Shown: positions 16,361-24,591 of the stretch, piece by piece
Position numbering within the stretch: the first letter of the stretch is position 1
Layout of the letters: every line of letters starts with the position of its first letter
Source: JBOGUF01 sp050696075
GTDB lineage: Bacteria > Chloroflexota > Chloroflexia > Thermomicrobiales > UBA6265
NCBI GenBank assembly: GCA_050696075.1
Contig: JBOGUF010000180.1
Location: forward strand, 47,071-111,070
Direction: 5' to 3'
DNA: 64,000 nucleotides
The notes under the pieces: model-generated
The model's database searches: none
Seen by the model: only the letters and a program-made list of their open reading frames with translations
What the model was told of the DNA's origin: nothing
Program-made: the position numbers and the translations under genes

Positions 16361-16798
16361 ATGGGACGCACTCGATTCTCGACCTGGATGTTGATCATTG
16401 GGTTGTTCGCCATCGGCGTGCTGGCGGTGGCGCCGGCCACGCCGGCAATGGCGGCGCACACCGCCAAGATCACGATCCACAAGGCGGTCTGCGACAGCAA
16501 CGTCCAGGACATCTTCGGCAAATGCCACGACAACCGGCTCAAAGGTGTCTGGTTCCGGGTCGCCGGCGTCTGGCGGCAGACCAACAGCAACGGCGAGGTC
16601 TCCTGGGGACCCGGCGCGGGCACCAAGACGATCGTCGAGGACAGCGCAACCTTCAACAAGTACGGCGCCGCCTACGTCTTTTGTTCGAATCAGGTCACCG
16701 GCCGCGTCCTCTTCGATGGCCTGCGCACCGTCAACTGGGTCACGATCCAGACGACCGCAGGCCAGCCCGTCATCTGCGACTGGTACAACCTGACCTGA
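16361..16798 (+). CDS. Secreted single-domain Cys-rich protein
   Basis: A 145-residue exported paralog of the preceding gene. The signal peptide (TWMLIIGLFAIGVLAVAPA) ends near MAA-HT. The single mature domain repeats the family pattern: IHKAVCDSNVQDIFGKCH, AGVWRQTNSNGEVSWGPGAG, YVFCSNQVTGRVLFDG and final CDWYNLT. Four cysteines are placed as in each domain of the neighbour. AGAGAGGAG lies upstream of the ATG. The gene has its own upstream block and terminator, so it looks like an independent transcription unit produced by tandem duplication. Function unknown. Confidence 0.75.
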   Translation: MGRTRFSTWMLIIGLFAIGVLAVAPATPAMAAHTAKITIHKAVCDSNVQDIFGKCHDNRLKGVWFRVAGVWRQTNSNGEVSWGPGAGTKTIVEDSATFNKYGAAYVFCSNQVTGRVLFDGLRTVNWVTIQTTAGQPVICDWYNLT

Positions 16799-16835
16799 TC
16801 GGCCGTGTTCGCATCGTGACTTCGGCGGGAAGGGG

Positions 16836-16862
16836 CGAGGCCCGGCACAGCGCCGGGCCTCG
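16836..16862 (+). terminator. Terminator-like hairpin
   Basis: An 11-bp perfect stem CGAGGCCCGGC/GCCGGGCCTCG with a 5-base loop lies 37 bases after the single-domain gene. It is the third member of the hairpin set at this locus. Confidence 0.7.
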
Positions 16863-16923
16863 ACGCGTGACACCGTATCATAGGCGCCATGAAACCGTTC
16901 GACGTTTGGAGGATCATGCGAAC

Positions 16924-17502
16924 GTGGATAACGTAACCACCGTCTGTTTCGTGCGCCACGGAGAGACCGACTGGAACGCCGCCGGCAGGTTTCAAGGACA
17001 AGAGGATATCCCGCTCAATGCGCGGGGCCGCGTTCAAGCACACAAGAGCGGCGCCCACTTGCGCGGTGAGTCGTGGGACATCCTCGTCAGCAGCCCCCTC
17101 GGCCGCGCCTGGGAGACGGCACGCATCATTGGCGAACAGATCGGCCTGACCGAGATCGTGCCGGAGCCAGCCTTTGTCGAGCGGGACTACGGCAGCGCGG
17201 CCGGCCTGACCTGGCCCGAAGTCCACGCCGCCTTTCCCAACGGCCACATCCCCGACGCCGAAAGCCGCGAAGCGCTCCGCGAGCGATGCATGCCGGCCCT
17301 GCACGCGCTGGCAGAGGCGCACCCTGGTAAACGCCTGCTCGTTGTCGCCCACGGTGGTGTGATCAACGCCATGCTCGCGGCCGTCTCGAACGGAGCAATC
17401 GGCTCCGGCAAGACCGTCCTCAACAACGCCTGCCTTTGCCTCTTCACCCACGGCGCCGGCGGTTGGGGGGTGGTGTCATTCAACGAGGTCGGGCACTTGT
17501 AG
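16924..17502 (+). CDS. Histidine phosphatase family protein
   Basis: A 192-residue member of the phosphoglycerate mutase-like histidine phosphatases. The phosphorylated His is in VRHGETDWN near the start, followed by the LxxxGRxQA-type NARGRVQA, SSPLGRAWETA, the acid in VERDYG and the second His in VVAHGGVI. Length fits the alpha-ribazole phosphatase/GpmB-like group, but the substrate is unknown. I chose GTG 16924 with GGAGG 11 bases upstream; the nearer ATG at 16916 is out of frame and hits a stop within six codons. A large C/G-rich palindrome lies between this gene and the convergent gamma-glutamyltransferase. Confidence 0.88.
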   Translation: MDNVTTVCFVRHGETDWNAAGRFQGQEDIPLNARGRVQAHKSGAHLRGESWDILVSSPLGRAWETARIIGEQIGLTEIVPEPAFVERDYGSAAGLTWPEVHAAFPNGHIPDAESREALRERCMPALHALAEAHPGKRLLVVAHGGVINAMLAAVSNGAIGSGKTVLNNACLCLFTHGAGGWGVVSFNEVGHL

Positions 17503-17505
17503 CGG

Positions 17506-17602
17506 TTCGGCCCCCCCAGCCCCCCAACTTTGGGGGGAGACGACAGCGGACGCGCTCCTGTCGTGCTCCCCCAGGATTGGGGGCCGGGGGGCCGAAGCTA
17601 CC
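17506..17602. repeat. Large C/G-run palindrome between convergent genes
   Basis: Outer arms TTCGGCCCCCCCAGCCCCCC and GGGGGCCGGGGGGCCGAA pair around an inner part with its own CCCCCCAACTTTGGGGGG hairpin. The centre holds an ACGACAG/CTGTCGT pairing. It could act as a bidirectional terminator. Half of the same element is found within the coding sequence at 57213-57250. Confidence 0.65.
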
Positions 17603-19235
17603 ATCCCATCGCGTACCCGTCGCGCCGGGGATCGGCGCCGCCGGTGAGGACGCCCGTGTCGGGGTCGATCAAGATACCCTGGCCGCCACCGACCAGCCAC
17701 GACCAGTCGCCGAGCAAACTCAAGGTGTGGCCGAGGCGTGTCAGCTCGTAGCGCGTCGCCTCCGGGATGCGGGTCTCGATCATGAGCTCCGTGCCCTGGA
17801 CCGTTTTGAAGCGCGGGGCCTCGATTGCGGCCTGAATGCTCATCTGGTGGTCGATCACGTTCGAGATCATCTGCGGCGTTGTCTGCATGATGCCGAAGGA
17901 ACCCGGCGTGCCGATCACGAGAAACGGCGCGTCGTCACGCATGACCATCGCCGGGGCCAGGCACATCTCCGCTTTCTTCCCCGGTTCGATCACGTTTGGG
18001 CTGACCGGGTCGAGGTCGAACCAGTAGCAGAAGTTGTTGAGCACGAGGCCGGTGTCGCCGGCAACCACGCCGGAGCCGAAGGCGTCGCCCAGGCTCTGCG
18101 TCACTGCAACGGCGTTTCCCTCGCCATCGACCACGTCGAAGTGGGTCGTGCATTCGGGCACCGCGAGCGCGGGCTGGCCGGCCGCGACCATCTCCGGTCC
18201 AGCGACACGGCCGTCGAAGCGGTCCCCCTCGCTCATCGCGGCGCGGTCCGAGGCGATGAGCGCCCGCCGCGCTGCCGCGTAGGACGCCGATAGCAACGCG
18301 GCGACCGGAGCCTCCGGGTTCGGCGCGTAGGCGATGCGGTCGGCGACGGCGAGCTTCATCGTCTCGACCAACAGGTGAATCGTCGCGGGCGTGTTGTGAC
18401 CGAGCCGGCCGACGTCTTCCCCAGCCAGCATCTTCAAGGTCTGTAGGTACTGCATGCCGCTGCATGGCGGCGGCGGACAGTGGACGGCATAGCCGCGGTA
18501 GCCGATCGCGATCGGCTCCTGCCACGTTGGCTCGAATCCAGCCAAATCCTCCGCGGTCAGCAGGCCGCCCTTCGCCTGCACCGCTTCGATGATGCGGCGC
18601 GCGATCGAGCCCCGGTAGAAGGCGTCCTTGCCGCCCTCGACCACCTCGCGGAAGGTCTGGGCGAGCATCGGCTGCGGCAGGACGGAGCCGGCGGGTAACA
18701 CGTCGCCACCGGGGAGGAAGACGTCGCGCGTCTCCGGTTCGAGGTAGCCGGCCGCGACGGCGTTGCGGAAGTACATCTCGTTCTTGATCGTCAGTGGCAC
18801 GCCGCGCACGGCGTAGTCGATGGCCGGGGCAAAGACGTCGGCCCGGTCGAGCCGCCCGTGGGTTTCGTGCGCGGTTAGCCAGCCGGCGGCCGCGCCGGGG
18901 ACCAGCGGCGATTTCGGCCCATGGTGCTTTTCGGCATGGCCGGCAAACGCCTCGCGCCGGGCCGCCTTCGGCGCGGGACCGTTGTAGTCGAGCACGCGCA
19001 AACGGCGACTGCCGGCGGAGTAGATCAGCATGTAGCCGATGCCGCCGATGCCCGACATGTACGGCTCGCAGACGTTGAGCGCGGCAGCGGTGGCAACCGC
19101 GGCGTCGACGGCGTTGCCCCCCTGCATCAAGACCCGCAGCCCGGCCAGCGACGCCAGCGGGTTGGCCGAAGCGACCATCCCCCGCGTGCCCATCACCACC
19201 GGCCGATGGGTCAACCCTCGATTCGGCCAGGCCAT
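17598..19235 (-). CDS. Gamma-glutamyltransferase family protein
   Basis: This 545-residue protein matches gamma-glutamyltransferase/glutathione hydrolase precursors. These cleave themselves at a conserved Thr and transfer or hydrolyse gamma-glutamyl groups. Supporting motifs are the N-terminal NPLASLAGLRVLMQGGNAVD, GGIGYMLIYS, and the processing region ECTTHFDVVDGEGNAVAVTQ with the nucleophile Thr at about residue 355-360. The small subunit would run from there to the C-terminus (GRRDGYAMGW type ending). No signal peptide is seen, so it may be cytoplasmic. ATG 19235 has GGAGGG upstream; an in-frame longer start lacks support. Confidence 0.9.
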   Translation of the reverse strand: MAWPNRGLTHRPVVMGTRGMVASANPLASLAGLRVLMQGGNAVDAAVATAAALNVCEPYMSGIGGIGYMLIYSAGSRRLRVLDYNGPAPKAARREAFAGHAEKHHGPKSPLVPGAAAGWLTAHETHGRLDRADVFAPAIDYAVRGVPLTIKNEMYFRNAVAAGYLEPETRDVFLPGGDVLPAGSVLPQPMLAQTFREVVEGGKDAFYRGSIARRIIEAVQAKGGLLTAEDLAGFEPTWQEPIAIGYRGYAVHCPPPPCSGMQYLQTLKMLAGEDVGRLGHNTPATIHLLVETMKLAVADRIAYAPNPEAPVAALLSASYAAARRALIASDRAAMSEGDRFDGRVAGPEMVAAGQPALAVPECTTHFDVVDGEGNAVAVTQSLGDAFGSGVVAGDTGLVLNNFCYWFDLDPVSPNVIEPGKKAEMCLAPAMVMRDDAPFLVIGTPGSFGIMQTTPQMISNVIDHQMSIQAAIEAPRFKTVQGTELMIETRIPEATRYELTRLGHTLSLLGDWSWLVGGGQGILIDPDTGVLTGGADPRRDGYAMGW

Positions 19236-19352
19236 CTGGATGCACCCTCCCTCATGCCGTGCGTGTGTCACAACGCGCGGATTGTACTGACCGTACGGCG
19301 AAGAGCAAAGCACCGCGGCCATACCGCGCGCCGGCCGATGACAAAAAGCGGG

Positions 19353-20522
19353 TCAGCGATGAAGGTCTGGATGATCGAGAATCTGCCGCAAGCGCCTCGT
19401 GATCTCATCTGCGTCGTCATCAGAGAGGCAGTGTGTATTGATCATCAAGCCGTCACCCTCGACATTGAGGTGGATGGACGGATCACCATTTGCCAACGCG
19501 ACGCGGACGGCGTGTGCCGACCAGCGCGTTCGGTCTTTGCCGCCGCACATCCACGGATAAATGCGAACGATGGGGAAGGGCCACCGGTCACAATCATCCT
19601 CCACCTCACAGAGGAGGTCGGTTCGCCCGGCCAGGGTGTCGACAATGGTCATGGCTTGCCGCCGATGCGCCAGCAAGTCGGCGGAGTGATCATGCGTGAG
19701 GAACTGGTCGAGAGCAACCCAAAGACCGACCATCGCCTCTTTGCTTGCTTTCATCGCGCGTCCAATTCCCGCGTTGGGATTGCCATTGGCGCTGGCAGCC
19801 GCGATCAGATCGGCGCGTCCGGCCAGCAGTCCGGTATCCTGGGGGCCACGGATGCCCTTGCCGCCGCTGTAGATCACAAGGTCCGCGCCGCGCCGAATCC
19901 ACCGCCGCAGATGATCAACGGGTGGCAGCGTCGAGGCAGCGTCGACGATGACCGGGATGTGGTGGGAATGGGCGATACTGATCACATCGTCGAAGTCGAG
20001 CGCACCGCGACCAACGGCGGGCGAATCGTGATACGCGATCGCGGCCGTCCGGTCGCCAATCGCCCTTTCCAAACTCCACCGCTCAGTGCCGCTGGCCAGA
20101 CCAATCTCAACAAGTCGTCCGCCACCGACGCGGTACATCTGGTCGTAGTTGATGCGGTGACAATGGTGGATAACGATCTCGTTGGCGAGGCCATCACTTT
20201 CCGGGAGGCGCCGGATATGGACGGGATCCGTCCCCGCGATACATGCGGCCGCGGCCAGCGCCATCCCGGCCGCGGAGCCGGAGGTAACATACCCGGCCTC
20301 CGCCCCCGTCACCTCGGCGATCTTCTCCCCAACCTTGGCATTGAGTTCGTCAAGCACGACGAAGGCCTTCGCTGCCCCGGCCATGGCGGCGGTGACCTCT
20401 GGAGACATCAGCGTGCCGCCAACCGCCGTGGTTGCGCCACGCGCGTTGATGATGGTCCGGACGCCAAGTCGCGCGTAGATGTCGGACGCGCGGTCGCGAC
20501 GAGACCGTGTCGTGTCGACCAT
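19353..20522 (-). CDS. SelA-like PLP-dependent enzyme
   Basis: A 389-residue fold type I PLP enzyme resembling the SelA/DgaE-like group (L-seryl-tRNA selenium transferase homologues that often act as amino-sugar-acid ammonia lyases). It begins YARLGVRTIINARGATTAVGG, a hallmark of this group, and has VTSGSAAGMALAAAA, VIVDAAST and the PLP lysine in VIYSGGKGIRGPQDTG at about residue 225. It has no selenocysteine genes nearby, so a lyase or aldolase role in carbon catabolism is more likely than SelA function. It is preceded by a palindrome shared with the promoter at 21451 and lies downstream of the FadR-type regulator. Confidence 0.82.
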   Translation of the reverse strand: MVDTTRSRRDRASDIYARLGVRTIINARGATTAVGGTLMSPEVTAAMAGAAKAFVVLDELNAKVGEKIAEVTGAEAGYVTSGSAAGMALAAAACIAGTDPVHIRRLPESDGLANEIVIHHCHRINYDQMYRVGGGRLVEIGLASGTERWSLERAIGDRTAAIAYHDSPAVGRGALDFDDVISIAHSHHIPVIVDAASTLPPVDHLRRWIRRGADLVIYSGGKGIRGPQDTGLLAGRADLIAAASANGNPNAGIGRAMKASKEAMVGLWVALDQFLTHDHSADLLAHRRQAMTIVDTLAGRTDLLCEVEDDCDRWPFPIVRIYPWMCGGKDRTRWSAHAVRVALANGDPSIHLNVEGDGLMINTHCLSDDDADEITRRLRQILDHPDLHR

Positions 20523-20615
20523 CAGGGGCGAATCCTCCCGGCATCGCGCGTTGACGCCCGACGGCGCCCGCCGATGACAGCGAGGCGAGCAAGGGTATCC
20601 ATTCGTGCTGTCAAC

Positions 20616-20626
20616 TTGTCATACCG
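20616..20626 (-). promoter_or_regulatory. Putative FadR-type operator upstream of SelA-like gene
   Basis: TTGTCATACCG fits the GntR/FadR-subfamily pattern TNGTNNNACNA at all but the last base. On the minus strand it sits two bases before TTGACA (20614-20609), the same arrangement as at 21451-21468. A good -10 box was not found here. Confidence 0.5.
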
Positions 20627-20672
20627 CATTCACTCCGAAGCCTTCCCGCTCAGGTGACGCGGGCAGCGATCG

Positions 20673-21401
20673 CTAACTCGGCGTCACGGCTTCGGCGAGT
20701 CCGCTTCGTAGCGAGGCGATCTGGTCTTCCCAACCGTGCGCGATTTCGAGATGCTGGCGCAGTTCGGCTCGTGCTCGCACGGGGTCGCCCGACCGCACCG
20801 CCTCGTAGAGCCGGCGGTGGCTCTCGTACTCGCCCGCCGCGATGTCGGGGAGGGCATGCTCCACTCGCAGTCCCTGGGTAATCCGCGGACGCGTCAGGCG
20901 CTGGGCCATACGGTAAAGGACCGAGTTGTGGCCGGCGCGGGCGAGCGCCTGATGAAAGTCGGAGGTGATCTGGACGGTCGCCTGACCGCGCCGCACCGCT
21001 CGTTTCAACCGGGCCAGGATCGCCTCTAACTGGCGCAGATCCGCCTCGGTTGCCCGCTCGGCGGCGAGGGCGGCAAGCTCGACTTCAACCACCATTCGCG
21101 CTTCCAACACCTCAATCGCCGCATCGTGCGTGAAGACCTCGAAGAGCGTGTCCGGGTCTGCCAATCCGTCCAGGTCGCGCACATAGCAGCCACTGCCGGG
21201 ACGGATCTCGATCAGACCAACCGTGGCCAATCCCTGCATCGCCTCGCGCAACACCGGGCGGCTCACGGACAGCTGCCGCGCCAATTCGTGCTGGGACGGT
21301 AGCGCGTCGCCTGGTTGGAACGTGCCACCCCGGACGTATTCCATCAGCCGTTCGATGACGACCTTGGCGAGTGTCTGTCGTTCGACTGGTTGCAGGTTCA
21401 C
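20673..21401 (-). CDS. GntR/FadR family transcriptional regulator
   Basis: A 242-residue regulator. The N-terminal winged helix (residues about 8-75: LPSQHELARQLSVSRPVLREAM and GLIEIRPGSGCYVRD) is followed by an all-helical FCD ligand domain. The FCD metal/ligand residues include Glu in EARMVVEVELAALA and His in SDFHQALARAGHNSVL and GEYESHRRLYEAV. It probably controls the SelA-like gene downstream and the hydrolase/importer operon upstream on the other strand, since both have the same palindrome next to a TTGACA box. The ligand is likely a sugar acid or amino-sugar acid (inference). Confidence 0.92.
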   Translation of the reverse strand: MNLQPVERQTLAKVVIERLMEYVRGGTFQPGDALPSQHELARQLSVSRPVLREAMQGLATVGLIEIRPGSGCYVRDLDGLADPDTLFEVFTHDAAIEVLEARMVVEVELAALAAERATEADLRQLEAILARLKRAVRRGQATVQITSDFHQALARAGHNSVLYRMAQRLTRPRITQGLRVEHALPDIAAGEYESHRRLYEAVRSGDPVRARAELRQHLEIAHGWEDQIASLRSGLAEAVTPS

Positions 21402-21450
21402 CCCTGATCACCATCCCCTAATGACGAAAAGTGTACCAGACTCTTTCCAC

Positions 21451-21461
21451 TGGTCATACCT
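21451..21461. promoter_or_regulatory. Putative FadR-type operator upstream of TIM-barrel gene
   Basis: TGGTCATACCT has the symmetric GGT-N3-ACC core expected for FadR-subfamily regulators. It lies two bases before the -35 box of the promoter at 21463-21491 and 50 bases from the regulator gene start. Confidence 0.55.
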
Positions 21462-21462
21462 G

Positions 21463-21491
21463 TTGACATCTGCACCGGCGCTGCTTATCAT
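21463..21491 (+). promoter_or_regulatory. Sigma70-like promoter
   Basis: TTGACA (21463-21468), a 17-base spacer and TATCAT (21486-21491). It points toward the TIM-barrel/importer operon whose ATG is at 21607 and is flanked upstream by the FadR-type operator. Confidence 0.65.
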
Positions 21492-21606
21492 GACCCGCAC
21501 AGCCAACCGACCGTCGAACCGCTCCGCGTCGCGCGGCATCCGGTCATGCGGGATGTCGCTCTCCACCTCGGAGGCATGTTTCCCCGGGAACGAGGACAGA
21601 CGTTTC

Positions 21607-22977
21607 ATGTTCGACCATCGATCGTACCTCGGCTGGGTCACCGATCTCGCGTCGCGACCGCACCCGACCGCGTGTTGGCCAGCGATCACCCTAGAGGACT
21701 GGCTCCTTGAGGATTATGCAACCACGTTCGCGGCGATGGAACGGATTGGTCTCAACGAAATCGTCGTCTGGGGTCTCTTTACCGCGGTTGCTTGGCCGCT
21801 CGACGTCGAATCGGCGGTAGGCGAGCAACGGGCGGTACGGATTCGACGCCTGATCGACCTCGCGCACGGTCATGACATCAAGGTCCTTGCCGGCCTCGGT
21901 GTCTACAGTTGGGGATTCGATCAAATCATTGCCGCGCACCCGCACCTGGTCCGCGGCAATCCACGAGTGATGTGTTCAGCCAATCCCGAGGCCTGGGCTT
22001 GGCAACAACGCATCGTCGACTACGTCTTCTCATGGGATCTCGACGGCATCAGCATGCAGTCAGCCGACCACGGACGGTGCCCGTGCGACAACTGCGCCCA
22101 TCTGAGCGATGTCGCCTACCACGCCGCGCTCAACGCGCGCACCGCTGGCTACGTCAAGCGGCGGTGGCCAAAAAAGCTCGTCGGCGTGAACAGTTGGGGG
22201 ATGACGTTCGAGCACCCGGCCGACGTGCCGCACCTCGTGGACCTGAGCCACCATGTCGACTACATCATCGACGCCCACGACACCGCGCGGCGTAGCGGGG
22301 AGGCGCACAAGCGATGGCTCATCGACTCGGTGCGATGCGCTTGGGGCACGATTGGTGGATGGTCAGTAGAACCTCCTCTGCACTGGACCCGCGATCGCTG
22401 GTTCCTCCCCTGCCTGGCCAGCGCGGCGTCGCACATCTATGAACTTGCCGCGTCCGGCGGAGGCGCCTGCGAACTCTTCTTTCGCATCACCGCCAATCCC
22501 GGCGACGAGATCTCGCTGCTCACCTGTGGGCGTCTCTTGAACGACCCGGACGGTAATTGGCGCCGCTGCCTGATGGCATCGGTGCGGGAGGTTTACGAAC
22601 CGGCGGACGACGCCACGGCAGAGGCCGTGGCCGACCTCTTCCTCCAAGCGGAAGCCGCCTACTTCGACAACGCTCACGAGATGACGCGCGTCGGCACCAT
22701 CAGCATGGAGCCACTGGTCAGCGACCATGCCGGAGAACCGGTCTACCTCATCGACCACATGGACAGCGCCGCGCTTGACCGCTACGAGACGGCGCTTCGC
22801 GAGGTGCAGGCGGACGCGCTACGCCTGGTGGACGCCGTCGCTGCTCCCGAGCGGGTGCGCAAAATCGCGCGCTGTATTGACGGCGTCATGAGAGACATCG
22901 ACCGCGCGCGGGCCGCGATGAGCCGGAAGGGAGGAGAACCAGCAACCGTGGAACCATCGCCGCTGTCGATTGGGTGA
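21607..22977 (+). CDS. TIM-barrel glycoside hydrolase-like protein
   Basis: A 456-residue soluble protein that appears to be a (beta/alpha)8 barrel related to GH20/DUF4838-like glycosidases. Barrel-like strands include GLNEIVVWGLF, DIKVLAGLGVYSWG, DLDGISMQSADHGRCPC and KLVGVNSWG. A Cys motif (C-P-C-D-N-C, about residue 157) resembles the C-x-C-x2-C seen in these proteins. No signal peptide, so it would act on imported material. It starts the operon with a binding protein 18 bases downstream and two permeases. ATG 21607 follows ACGAGGACAG. Specific substrate and catalytic residues are not certain. Confidence 0.6.
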   Translation: MFDHRSYLGWVTDLASRPHPTACWPAITLEDWLLEDYATTFAAMERIGLNEIVVWGLFTAVAWPLDVESAVGEQRAVRIRRLIDLAHGHDIKVLAGLGVYSWGFDQIIAAHPHLVRGNPRVMCSANPEAWAWQQRIVDYVFSWDLDGISMQSADHGRCPCDNCAHLSDVAYHAALNARTAGYVKRRWPKKLVGVNSWGMTFEHPADVPHLVDLSHHVDYIIDAHDTARRSGEAHKRWLIDSVRCAWGTIGGWSVEPPLHWTRDRWFLPCLASAASHIYELAASGGGACELFFRITANPGDEISLLTCGRLLNDPDGNWRRCLMASVREVYEPADDATAEAVADLFLQAEAAYFDNAHEMTRVGTISMEPLVSDHAGEPVYLIDHMDSAALDRYETALREVQADALRLVDAVAAPERVRKIARCIDGVMRDIDRARAAMSRKGGEPATVEPSPLSIG

Positions 22978-22995
22978 TACCGAAGGAGTTGATCG

Positions 22996-24576
22996 ATGCA
23001 GAGGCGTAGCTTCCTCAAATCCCTGGCAGGTGCGGGCGCCGCCAGCGCGGGCGCCTTGGTCGCGGGTCGGACCTCGTTGGCTGCGCCATGGCCGACATCA
23101 CCGTCAGCATTGTCTCGCCGGCAGCAAGGTGGGACGCTCAACGTCGCGATTGCGGGCGACATCCGCAGTCTCGAACCCTACGGGAGCAACCTCAACGTCT
23201 GGTCATTGGTTCGCTTTCAGGTCTACGACACGCTGTTCTGGGTCGATCACGCGTCCTCGGAGCTCATCCCGAACCTAGGAACGGAATGGTCCTTCGAGGA
23301 TCCGACCACCTTTGCCATCACCGTCCGCGACGACGTGACCTTCCACAGTGGCGCGCCCTTCACGGCCGAGGACGTCAAGTTCACGCTCGACTACGTTATC
23401 CACCCCGATAATCCGACCGGGGAGTTCAAGACCCGCCTCCAGAACGTCGCGGCGGTCGAGGTCGTCGATCCCACCCATCTTCGGATTCTGCTCAAGGTCG
23501 CCGATGCGTCGATTCCTTCGGTGCTTTCCGGCTTCTACATCCTCTCGCGGGAGGATACCGACGTCACTACTGGTCAGCCGAACGGCACCGGCCCGTTCAC
23601 GTTCGTCGAGTGGAAGCAGAATGACTCGATCACGGTCGAACGGAACCCCAACTATTGGGTTAGCGGGCGCCCTTCTTTGGAGCGGGTCGTGCTCAAGGTC
23701 ATCCCGGAGGCCGAGACCCGGATCGCCAGCCTGCAATCGGGACAAGTCGACTTCATCTCCGACCTCGCCTTACAGGACGTGCCGCGGCTCGAGGACCAGT
23801 CGGACACGATAGTTGCCCTCTCACCGCCGGCCAATAACTTCTGGCACATCTACCTCAATATGCGCCAGCCGCCGTTCGACAACGTCAAAGTCCGGCAGGC
23901 CGTCCTCCACGCCTTCGATCGCGAATCGTACGTGAGCGAGTTCGCCGCGGGGCATGGCAAGGTGACAAACACGCCCCTCTTCGACGGGCATTGGGCCTAC
24001 AACGCCGACGTCGTTGGCCTCTACCCGTACGACTTGGAACGGGCAGCCCAATTGCTCGCCGAGGCCGGCTATCCTGGTGGCCAGGGGCTCGAGTTCGAGT
24101 TCATCTATCCACCGGGATATCCCGACTTCCGGAACGGATCGATCTTGATTCAAGCGGCGATGGCTGAGCTTGGGGCGCAGGTTGAGGTCTCCGAGCTGGA
24201 ACTCGCCACATGGAGCTCGAAGATCGTGACGGAGTATGATTTTGATGCGGCCTTCGACCTCGGCGGCGGCGGAACGGCCGACCCGGCGGCGGTCTACGGG
24301 GCGAGCGTCTTTCTGACGCCGTCTGAGACGAATTTCCTTGGGCTCACCGAAGAGATGATCCCAGAGTACACCGCGCTGATCAAAGAAGGCGCGGCGACGA
24401 CCGATCAGACAGCCCGTGTGCCGATCTATCACCAACTCCAACAGATTTGGGCGGAGAACGTGCCCGATCTGATCGTCGCCCACCGAGCGGTCGCCTACGC
24501 CATGGCCTCAAGAGTGCAAGGATTCGAGGCGCCAAGTCACGGCCGGGTCAGACTGGATACGGTCACGATCGGGTAG
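22996..24576 (+). CDS. Oligopeptide-type ABC transporter substrate-binding protein
   Basis: A 526-residue exported binding protein of the SBP_bac_5 (DppA/OppA) class. Its Tat signal is QRRSFLKSLAGAGAASAG. The mature domain has the family pattern of FHSGAPFTAEDVKFTLDYV, then NGTGPFTFVEWKQND and VRQAVLHAFDRESYV. A GGAG ribosome site precedes the ATG. SBP_bac_5 proteins bind peptides but also oligosaccharides; the neighbouring glycosidase-like and PLP enzymes favour a sugar or amino-sugar ligand. It is followed by its two permeases, with no ATPase gene. Confidence 0.92.
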   Translation: MQRRSFLKSLAGAGAASAGALVAGRTSLAAPWPTSPSALSRRQQGGTLNVAIAGDIRSLEPYGSNLNVWSLVRFQVYDTLFWVDHASSELIPNLGTEWSFEDPTTFAITVRDDVTFHSGAPFTAEDVKFTLDYVIHPDNPTGEFKTRLQNVAAVEVVDPTHLRILLKVADASIPSVLSGFYILSREDTDVTTGQPNGTGPFTFVEWKQNDSITVERNPNYWVSGRPSLERVVLKVIPEAETRIASLQSGQVDFISDLALQDVPRLEDQSDTIVALSPPANNFWHIYLNMRQPPFDNVKVRQAVLHAFDRESYVSEFAAGHGKVTNTPLFDGHWAYNADVVGLYPYDLERAAQLLAEAGYPGGQGLEFEFIYPPGYPDFRNGSILIQAAMAELGAQVEVSELELATWSSKIVTEYDFDAAFDLGGGGTADPAAVYGASVFLTPSETNFLGLTEEMIPEYTALIKEGAATTDQTARVPIYHQLQQIWAENVPDLIVAHRAVAYAMASRVQGFEAPSHGRVRLDTVTIG

Positions 24577-24591
24577 GAGATCGCTTCGCCC

